NCBI RefSeq assembly: GCF_027943255.1
Contig: NC_072896.1
Span: 30,158,501 to 30,222,500, forward strand
From: Anastrepha obliqua
Lineage: Eukaryota > Arthropoda > Insecta > Diptera > Tephritidae
DNA length: 64,000 nt
Reading direction: 5' to 3'
Position numbers and translations under genes: made by a program. Positions 55,855 through 64,000 of this stretch are shown here, in pieces (position 1 is the first letter of the stretch; every line of letters begins with the position of its first letter). The notes under the pieces are model-generated. The model was given only the letters and a program-made list of their open reading frames with translations. It did no database searches and was not told where the DNA came from.

Positions 55855-56890
55855 ATTTTTTTCACAAAATATTTATTTATTCATCAATTTTTATTTTATC
55901 TCCTTCAAAGTAGTGCCCCTCGTATATAATACACTTGTGTCAGCGTTTTTTCCAATCCTCGAAGCCGTTCTGATATGCACTTTTTGGTATATCCTTGAGC
56001 TCTCTCAGCAATTCGGTTTTTATCTCCTGAATCAGCGCAAAATACCGTCCTTTCATGGGTCTCTTCAATCCTGAGATCAGGCAAAAGTTGCAAGTCGCCA
56101 AATTTGGTGAATACAGTGGCTGTGTGGCATGATAACAGTGTTGTTTCTGGCGAAATAATCTCTCACAAGCAAATATGAGTGAGCAGGTGCTTTATCATAA
56201 TGAAAAAGCCATGAATATTTATTTTCTACAATTCCGGGCGCTCTTCTAGGTAGATAATACTCATTATTTAGCGCAAAAACTTGTGGTGAGAACTCCTGAT
56301 GCACTACGCCATGGTAATCGAAGAAAACAGTGACCAAAAATTTGACATTTGACATCGACATTTGCTTTTTTTGGTCTTGGCTCTTCTGGTCTCTAGCATT
56401 GGGACGATTGGGCTTTGGTTTCGATGTCATAACCATAAACCCATGATTCGTCACCAGTTATGACCCTTTTAAGCAAATTTTGGTCATCGTTGACGTCATC
56501 CAACAATTTCTGAGCGATGCTCATGCGGCGTTGTTTTTGGTCAACTTCGCTGTCACACGCTTCATGCCCAAAATTTTCGAAAGGATTGCATGGCATGAGC
56601 AAATCGAAATGCCGATGTGCTGACATCCTCAGCAACTTCTCCAATTGTGATTCGACAATTCTCTATAATAAAATTCTTCACTTTCTCAACATTTTCATCG
56701 GTTGTTGATGTGCTGGGGCGTCCAGAGCGAGCGTCGTCATTCACATCGTCTCGACCTTCTTTGAAAAGCTTGTACCACTTATAAACATTTTTTTGACTCA
56801 GAGTACTTTCACCGTATGCCACTGTCAACATTTCAAGTGTTTTGAGCACATAATTCCAGTTTTTATACAAAATATGATGTAACATCTTTG
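55855..56890 (-). pseudogene. Mariner relic
   Basis: Minus strand: YGESTLSQKNVYKWYKLFKE and RSGRPSTST near the start (56885-56562), then LLKRVITGDESWVYGYDIET, FFDYHGVVHQEFSPQ, LFHYDKAPAHSYLL (second D kept) and a shifted PHSHCIHQIWRLA where YSPDLA should be. Frames change several times. No clean terminal repeats found. Confidence 0.85.
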
Positions 56891-57966
56891 ATTAATTTTT
56901 TTTTTTCGTTAGCAGAAAATCGCCGAGCACGTAAAACACTTGTCTTATTTATGCCTCCCACAAACAAACTAAAAATGCGATATTGCGTTTCAATTTGCGT
57001 ATACAATATTTCTTATTATATTGATCAGTAGCAGATCGTTTTTTGGGTTGTGCAAGACTGCAATAACAGATTTGCTGTCGCTGCAAATAATATATTTTTT
57101 TGCTTACTTAGGAGACAAACATTACCGTTTCATGCAGCTGAGCAGGCAGGGCACCGATTGTGGCATCGGCGCTATTTATCACAGCAAAAGTTGTGCTGGT
57201 GTTCGATTTAGATCCCTCTGTGCACATAAGTGCAACATAAAAGATAATGTATTGATGAACAAAATATGTATACACTGAAACAAGGTATAAAATATGTCCC
57301 ATATTAAATGCTAAATTACCCACATTTACGTTAAGCAACGTAACCACGTGCATTCGTTATACAATTGAGTGTCTATCCCCAATTAGGTAAATACCCTAGT
57401 ATGAAAGCATTTATTTATAAATGCCCAGGATGGATAAATAGCCAGGCAACTAATTAATCGGCAATCTTCAGCCCCATTACCATTTAAGAGTCATCAAGAG
57501 TTTGCTGATCCTCGGTTTAACGGTACCTACCCTTCTCAATCCTTCCTTGACTCTACGAGAGCGAAGAAGGAGCCTCCCGGAACTAGTATAGACGTATACT
57601 TCACCGCGGTTATAGTGATAAATTTGAAATTTCTACGAATACTGTAGTGCCCGTAGCCAAAGTGAAGTCTTAAGAGAATTTCTGTTTTAAGAGAATTTGA
57701 GTTGTTGAGCGGGAAGCCTTCCTCTCCTCTCCAGTACCTTTTGCTTCTATAAACAAATCGCTATAGCCAGTAGAGCTATTGTTTCCACGCGCCAATAAGT
57801 TTCCAGGCAAGTACGGCAGTTAAGTGTTAGATCATCCGCCTTATTCGCCTGTTCTTATGCCGAGTAGCTTCTATCCCTTTTCTTAGGTGAAATTTGTCCG
57901 AAACCATTCGGATTCTTATTTGCGTTCGGTTTGGGTTTTCAATAGTTGTTTAGCAAAGTAACGTTA
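56891..57966. other. No gene recognised
   Basis: Short ORFs; 57560-57840 has minus-strand pieces faintly like a LINE 3' end (Arg/Tyr-rich) but too degraded to assign. Confidence 0.35.
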
Positions 57967-58257
57967 GTCGCCGTAGCCGAGTGGGATGGTGCGTGACTAC
58001 CATTCGAAATTCGGAGAACGTAAGTGAAAAAGTTTTTTCTAATAGTGGTCGCTCCTCGGCAGGCAATGGCAAGCTTCCGAGAGCATTTCTGACATGAAAA
58101 AACTCCTCATAAAAAATATTTGCTTTAGTTCGAAGTCGACTTAAAACTGTAGGTCCCTCCATTTGTGGAACAACATCAACACGCACACCACAAATAGGAG
58201 GAGGAAAAACGGTCAAACACCTAACAGAAGTGTACGCGCCAATTACTTATTTATTTT
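57967..58257 (+). mobile_element. tRNA-derived SINE copy
   Basis: Head CGCCGTAGCCGAGTGGGATG; the B-box region is partly deleted (GAACGTAAGTGAAAAAG). Body complete, 3' end GTGTACGCGCCAATTACTTA with a TTTATTTT tail. Confidence 0.87.
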
Positions 58258-58637
58258 ACTTTTAATAAGAAAATAAATGTTGTATGGCGAAATTTTTCCC
58301 ATAAGGGGAGCTGAGGGTTAATGTTCTCTCTTTAGACTCCTTTTTTAAAACCACGTAAAACAAGTTTCAGGCCACATGAGCCATTTCAAGTTTTGCGGCA
58401 AGATTTTAAGTTTCTTTTCAGCACTTTTGGTTTATCGGACCCAATTTTTACCATCTGGAAAGCGATACTATCCTCTCAATAAATAATTGCGCAGGTATTA
58501 TTCGAAATTTTTATTCAATTTATTATTTGTTTTTATAGCTGAACAGGTTTAGATCTCGACCCTTGAACAACTGCAATCTGTCTGGGTCCAGCGCAAAAGC
58601 AAAAAATATTCGTACGCCTTGGAGACTGCGACGAGAC

Positions 58638-58681
58638 CGTCGCACAGTGATTCAGGTATATGGGCTAATCGGACAAAAATC
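58638..58681 (+). repeat. Transib left end: CGTCG target, 23-RSS-like repeat
   Basis: CGTCG then CACAGTG, 23 bases, ACAAAAATC. The heptamer equals the consensus V(D)J recombination-signal heptamer, and the nonamer differs from its consensus (ACAAAAACC) at one position. Confidence 0.85.
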
Positions 58682-59229
58682 ACTACTCCTGTATTACTTT
58701 ACCGATTTTAATTTATTAAAAGCAGTTGTGTAGCTCATGTATAGAGTTACAACTGTAGCATGAAAAAAAAGTTCTGGGCTAAGTTAGGAGGCAGGAAGTA
58801 TAAACGAAAAATTTTAGAATATTAAACATTGAACTTTTAATAATATTAATTTATTTAAAACAATAATTTTTGCTATACATTTCAAAAAATCAAAATTATA
58901 TTTCCTCTTTAATTAGCTAGGAATATTTTTAACGCATTCACCAACTTTATATAATAAATTTTAAATAATAAAATTGAATGAAGAGATGACATCCCAAAAT
59001 TAAATTTTTCGATTTTAACTGGTTGTTTAAGAACTTCTTTTGTATTCATTTGTTTTGGTGTAGCTCCACAAATGAAGCAAGTTTGAGTAGAATTAGTCTC
59101 TGATAAGGTATTAATGCAACTTTCATCAAGCATTGTAAAGTGAAATTTAAAATTTACAGTGTAATTTTTGTTTTGAAAATTTATAGTTATAGGTTTTAAA
59201 TCGTTTATTTCTTGCTGCAGTCTCAAGCC

Positions 59230-62200
59230 GGAGGATGGTTCCATGTGTAGAAGTCCACGCAAGTGGGGAAAGTTACTGATCGCCATTCACTTGGGAGTGG
59301 CCAGGACGATTCTTCTACATATGGTTCAAGCAGCTCACAACGTCCGGGATTAGCCCACGTATCCTCTGGTTAGCTTCCGAACACCCGTTCGGGAGTGAGC
59401 TAAAGTGAGAAGGCGAAGCATCCCAGCATAGCTGGTTGTGCGCTGGGTTTGGGACCCGCCACTTAAAAAGCCCCCCCAATGAAAACAGCAACAAAGCCTC
59501 GGATGAGAACTTCCAACACTGATGACGACCCCTGCAAACGAAATAAGGAATACGAATTGAGGGCATGCACCTGGAATGTCCGGTCCCTTAATGGGGAAGG
59601 TGCCTCTGCCCGGCTGGTTGATGTCCTCGTGAGAGTAAAGGCTGACATCACTGCCATCCAAGAGATGCGATGGACGGGGCAAGGTAAGAAAAACATAGGA
59701 CCTTGCGACGTCTACTACAGCTGCCATGTAAAGGAGCGCAAATTCGGTGTCGGATTTGTTGTGGGAGAGAGACTTCGTCGCCAAGTACTGTCGTTCACTC
59801 CGGTGGACGAGCGTCTCGCAACAATCCGCATCAAAGCGCGATTTTTTAACATCTCGCTAATTTGCGCCCACGCCCCGACGGAAGAGAAGGACGATGCGAC
59901 CAAGGATTCTTTCTATGAGCGCTTGGAACGTTCCTATGAGCGCTGCCCCCGCCACGACATAAAAATCGTGCTTGGCGACTTCAACGCCAGGGTGGGCAAG
60001 GAGGGAATTTTTGGTCCCACAGTCGGAAAATTCAGCCTGCACAACGAAACATCCGGTAACGGACAGAGGCTGATCGACTTCGCCGGGGCCCGAAACATGG
60101 TAGTCTGCAGCACCAGATTCCAGCATAAGAAAATACACCAAGCTACCTGGCTGTCTCCTGATCGAAAAACGCGAAACCAGATCGATCATGTTGTGATAGA
60201 TGGAAGACACGCTTCTAGTGTATTAGATGTACGTACGATCCGAGGACCCAACATCGACTCGGATCATTACCTTGTTGCAGCCAAACTCCGCACACGCCTC
60301 TGTGCAGCAAAAAACGTACATCTACCCACGCAAAGAATGTTCGACATCGAAAAGCTGCAATCACAACAGACAGCCAGAAGATTCGCCACTCGACTCTCAC
60401 TCCTGCTCTCGGAGAGCACTGCCCAACACACCGGCATGCGCGAGCAATGGAGCAACATTTCTCGTTCCCTACGTACCGCCGCCGAAGAAGAAATCGGATT
60501 CCGGCGAGCCCGAAAAAACAATTGGTACGACGAGGAATGTCATGCTGCCGCCGAAAGAAAAGATGCCGCCTATAGAGCCACGCTGCGATCGGGCGCAACG
60601 CGAGCCATGTGGGATCGCTACAGAGAGCTAAAAAAGGAAGAGAGACGTATTATCCGACATAAGAAACGTGAGGCCGAAATACGTGAGTGCGAGGAGCTTG
60701 AGATGCTGGCCAATAGGAACAACGCCCGAAAATTTTACCAGAAAGTTCGGCGGCTTACAGAAGGTTTTAAGACCGGGGCGTTGTTCTGTAAGAACAAAGA
60801 CGGCGATATGGTGACTGACGTACAGAGCAATCTTAAATTATGGAGGGAACACTTCTCGAACCTGTTAAACGGTGACAGCTGCGCATGTCATAGAGAATGT
60901 GAAGATCCCGATACCCCAATCGTTGACGACGGAATTGTCGTTCCGTGACCCGACCATGACGAGGTGAGAATAGCAATATCACGGCTAAAGAACAACAAAG
61001 CCGCGGGCGCCGACGGACTGCCGGCTGAGCTATTCAAACATGGCGGCGAGGAGCTGGTAAGGTGCATGCATCAGCTCTTATGCAGAATATGGTCGGATGA
61101 AAGCATGCCTGCCGATTGGAATTTAAGTGTGCTCTGCCCAATCCATAAGAAGGGCGATCCTGCAATTTGTGCCAATTACCGCGGGATTAGTCTTCTAAAT
61201 ATCGCCTATAAGGTTCTAGCGAGCGTATTGTGTGAAAGGCTGAAGCCCACTGTCAACCAACTGATTGGACCTTATCAGTGTGGCTTCAGACCTGGAAAGT
61301 CTACCATCGACCAACTATTCACAATACGCCAAATCTTGGAAAAGACCCATGAAAGGAGAATCGACACACACCATCTTTTCGTCGACTTCAAAGCTGCATT
61401 CGACAGTACGGAAAGGAGTTACCTGTATGCCGCTATGTCTGAATTTGGTATCCCCGCAAAACTAATACGGCTATGTAAGATGACGTTGCTCAACACCAGC
61501 AGCGCCGTCAGAATTGGGAAGGACCTCTCCGAGCCGTTTGATACCAAACGAGGTTTCAGACAGGGTGACTCGCTGTCGTGTGACTTCTTTAACCTGATGT
61601 TGGAGAGCATCGTACGAGCCGCAGAACTTAATCGCTCAGGCACAATTTTTTATAAGAGCGTACAATTGCTGGCGTATGCCGATGATATTGACATCATCGG
61701 CCTTAACAACCGCGCTGTTAGTTCTGCCTTCTCCAAACTGGATAAAGAGGCAAAGCGAATGGGTTTGGTGGTGAACGAGGACAAAACGAAGTACCTCCTG
61801 TCTTCAAACAAACAGTCGGCGCACTCGCGTATCGGCACCCACGTCACTGTTGACAGTTATAATTTTGAGGTTGTAAAAGACTTCGTGTATTTAGCAACCA
61901 GCATTAACACCGATAACAATGTCAGCCTTGAAATCCAACGTAGAATCTCTCTTGCCAACAAGTGCTACTTTGGACTAAGTAGGCAATTGAGCAGTAAAGT
62001 CCTCTCTCGACGAACAAAACTAACACTCTACAAGACTCTCATCATGCCCGTCCTAACGTATGGCGCAGAAGCTTGGACGATGACAACATCCGATGAAGCG
62101 ACGCTTGGAGTGTTCGAGAGAAAGATTCTGCGTAAGATTTTTGGACCTTTGCACGTTGGCAACGGCGAATATCGCAGACGATGGAACGATGAGCTGTATG

Positions 62201-62500
62201 AGCTTTACGACGACATAGGCATAGCGCAGCGAATAAAGATCCAGCGGCTTCGTTGGCTGGGTCATGTCGTCCGAATGGATACAAACGCTCCGGCTTTGAA
62301 AGTATTCGATGCGGTACCAGCTGGTGGTAGCAGAGGAAGAGGAAGGCCTCCTCTGCGTTGGAAAGATCAGGTGGAGAAGGACTTGGCTTCACTTGGTGTG
62401 TCCAATTGGCGCCGGTTAGCACGAGAAAGAAACGACTGGCGCGCTTTGTTAATCTCGGCCAAAATCGCGTAAGCGGTTATCGCGCCAATTAAGAAGAAGA
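59230..62500 (+). mobile_element. Full-length RTE-type LINE inserted in the Transib
   Basis: About 3.27 kb flanked by AGTCTCAAGCC at 59219-59229 and 62501-62511, an 11-bp target duplication. It has a short 5' untranslated part (about 250 bases), one long protein frame, a very short 3' part ending CGCGCCAATTA and a terminal (AAG)n repeat, which is the RTE pattern rather than poly(A). Confidence 0.93.
59479..62472 (+). pseudogene. RTE endonuclease-reverse transcriptase, one in-frame stop
   Basis: Single frame of 998 codons interrupted only by TGA at 60946-60948. Apurinic-type endonuclease first: CTWNVRSLNGEGASARLVDV, TAIQEMRWTG (catalytic Glu), LICAHAPTEEKD, VLGDFNARVG and IDSDHYLVAAKL (final Asp-His). 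After an Arg-rich linker the RT begins SRLKNNKAAGADGLPAELFK, then ANYRGISLLNIAYKVL, QCGFRPGKSTIDQL, HHLFVDFKAAFDS and LAYADDIDIIG (YADD at 61675-61686). The C-terminus has PVLTYGAEAWTM, RLRWLGHVVRMD and GRGRPPLRWKDQVEKDL. RTE proteins nick the target and reverse-transcribe their RNA there; related proteins are often labelled craniofacial development protein 2-like. The stop falls between endonuclease and RT and may be a CpG transition (CGA to TGA). Confidence 0.93.
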
Positions 62501-63417
62501 AGTCTCAAGCCTTCTGTTTTAACTAAATCGGAATTTTCTTTAACAAAAATAAATTTAATTGGTCGACAGAAAAATGTTGACGTAGAGCGAGGTTTATTCC
62601 AAAAAATATAACCTTTTTCATCTGACAAGTTAAGGGGTGACATGGCAACTAAAAATAAATATTCGTCAGTCATTTCTGTGGAGCTAAATACTTGTTTGTA
62701 GGTGCTATGCCCAGAGCTTCCATCGAATCCGTATTTACATGTCAGAGTTAAAGTTTCACTTTTTATATATTCTTTGTCTAATATTGATTTTAAAATGCTT
62801 TTTAATGTATAATCAAGAAGTTGTTGTAGATTTATTTCAGATCCTTGTTCTGTGGTTATAATATCTTTTGGTAATAAACTGTCTCGAAACTGTCGCAGTT
62901 TATAGATGCTAGGTAAAAATTCTGAATGCACACCATTAATAATTGATCTAAGTAAGTTATATTTTCTCTGAGAAAGTTCTAACTGAAGATAAAGCGCTAA
63001 AGTTTCCTGTAAAGTTAATGAATGTTTTTTTAATTCCTTAAACTCAACCTGACTATTACTTTTTTTAGATAATTCTTTTACCACAAAAGAAAGCTCCTCC
63101 AAGGTGTATTTTGAGACCAGTTCTTCAATTCGCCTCTTTTTAGTCTTCTCACTTGACTCCCCAAAAGCTACATATGGTCTTCCACGAGAAGTGCTTTGTT
63201 CAGCAAAAGTGTTACCTGGAACAGCTGGTTTTCTTAAAATAGCTTTTAGTGATGAGGTCATATATATTTCAGAGTTCAGCCATTTGATTTCTTTGGCTAA
63301 AAACTGTTCTTTTCTGCGAAATTTTTTTTCCCATTTAATATTTATTTTTCCACAAAAAATGCCAAAAGACTTTTCAAATTCCCGCTTAGTTGCTTTCGTG
63401 ACAGTCTGAAGTCTCAT

Positions 63418-63972
63418 TAGGTTTAGAACCTTTTCAACTAACTTATTTTTCCTTTATTTTTTGGGCAATGAAATCCATGTATCCACCAAATCTTTATTTT
63501 TTATATTTGACAAAGTACCTAAAAAATAAAAATTCGGAATAAAGTACAACTTTGCGCAAAAAAAGACCTATGCCTTTAAAAACAGAACAGTTTAAAATAT
63601 CAAATAATAATATCACCTTTTGGCACCTTTTACCAAAAATAGAGTTTTCTAAAAATAATGACTACTTTACAAAAAAAATTAAGAAAAATATCAAACATAT
63701 ATTAAAATATTTACATACCTTACTGAATATTTGCCATAATAAACGAGTCAAACTATAAAATATCGAAACGTTCAGAACGAACTACCATACAATAATAAAT
63801 GTTGATCAAATCTAAAAAAAACAAAATAGGATTTTATTTAGGTAGACTTTATCATAATTTTACTGATAAGGAAACAAAAAATAAAAATAAACTTAAGGTG
63901 ATTTTATTTGAGCAATATAATGAAGATTTTATTTCCATTTTAGTTTTTCTAAAATATTGCTTTTAATTTTTT
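63418..63972. other. Transib 5' untranslated region
   Basis: AT-rich sequence between the transposase ATG (63417) and the right terminal repeat. It may contain the element promoter or an upstream exon; no motif could be assigned. Confidence 0.4.
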
Positions 63973-64000
63973 GATTTTTGTCCATTGTTTAAATCACTGT
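63973..64000 (-). repeat. Transib right end: 13-bp-spacer RSS-like repeat, cut by window edge
   Basis: On the minus strand: ACAGTG, 13 bases (ATTTAAACAATGG), ACAAAAATC. A C at position 64001 would complete the heptamer; CGTCG should follow at 64002-64006. Confidence 0.75.

Larger units (their letters stand above)
58909..63417 (-). pseudogene. Transib transposase (RAG1-like DDE core), C-terminally truncated and LINE-interrupted
   Basis: Parts 63417-62501 and 59218-58909 join in frame once the LINE and one target repeat are removed (409 codons with the stop). Recognisable in order: a helical N-terminal region (WEKKFRRKEQFLAKEIKWL), LLDYTLKSILKSI, the first Asp in KYGFDGSSGHSTYKQ (D232), LFLVAMSPLNL, CRPIKFIF, the second Asp in FKFHFTMLDES (D337), and a zinc-type CFICGATP (C353, C356). 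RAG1 has D600, D708 and C727/C730 in the same order with 108 residues between the Asp pair; here it is 105. The frame stops soon after FGMSSLHS, so the region with the third acidic residue (E962 in RAG1) and the HxxxxH zinc ligands is missing. It should not be catalytically competent. Confidence 0.85.
58643..64000 (-). mobile_element. Transib-type (RAG1-related) transposon with RSS-like ends
   Basis: Left end: heptamer CACAGTG (58643-58649), 23-bp spacer, nonamer ACAAAAATC (58673-58681), preceded by CGTCG (58638-58642), the kind of GC-rich 5-bp target used by Transib elements. Right end, read on the minus strand: ACAGTG (64000-63995; the first C lies outside the window), 13-bp spacer, the same nonamer ACAAAAATC (63981-63973). 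Three bases after the heptamer (ATT) and the GG before the nonamer also match. Inside is a Transib-type transposase on the minus strand, interrupted by an RTE LINE. Without the LINE the element is only about 2.1 kb, shorter than complete Transibs, in line with a missing C-terminal part. Confidence 0.85.

Noticed and set aside
59350..60598. Several minus-strand ORFs under the RTE LINE
   Set aside because: They lie opposite a well-defined endonuclease-RT frame and show no family motifs.

Overview
This is nuclear DNA from an insect, most likely a higher fly (Diptera) and possibly a tephritid fruit fly. The evidence is long AT-rich introns with GT-AG splice sites, an A-rich start context, and a dense mix of mariner, Tc1, RTE/jockey/I-type LINE and tRNA-derived SINE copies. 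The species assignment is inference; no search was run. There is no sign of bacterial or viral gene organisation.

One host gene dominates the window. A ten-exon minus-strand gene (25736-50595) encodes a predicted 1133-residue type II membrane protein with a glycosyltransferase family 92 (GT92, DUF23) domain. All nine introns have GT-AG ends and all ten phases agree, giving 3402 coding bases. Its introns are packed with transposon debris: two large AT-rich elements with terminal inverted repeats (TIRs), a deleted mariner-superfamily element, mariner relics, a LINE copy with a clean target duplication, and several SINEs.

Left of the gene (1-25 kb) is a transposon graveyard: LINE 3' ends, Tc1 relics and mariners. 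One mariner (12958-14249) still has an open 354-residue D,D34D transposase and sits inside a LINE RNase H domain at a duplicated TA. An older mariner (about 9177-11199) is itself split by a TTAA-flanked MITE. A low-complexity A-rich tract and AT-rich repeats fill 20-25 kb.

Right of the gene (50.6-58.6 kb) lie more LINE, SINE and mariner relics and a stretch of unassigned, probably non-coding sequence that may include the promoter of the GT92 gene.

The most interesting object is at the right edge (58643 to the window end): a Transib-type, RAG1-related DDE transposon. Its two ends each carry a CACAGTG-like heptamer and an identical ACAAAAATC nonamer, separated by 23 bp at one end and 13 bp at the other, much like the 23/12 pair of V(D)J recombination signals. 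A CGTCG pentamer flanks the visible outer end. The transposase retains two Asp residues at RAG1-like spacing (105 residues) and a CxxC, but its C-terminal third is missing. A full-length RTE LINE (59230-62500) with an 11-bp target duplication is inserted in it; that LINE has one long ORF broken by a single TGA. The 3' end of this LINE matches the 3' end of the abundant tRNA-derived SINE family in the window, suggesting a LINE-SINE partnership.
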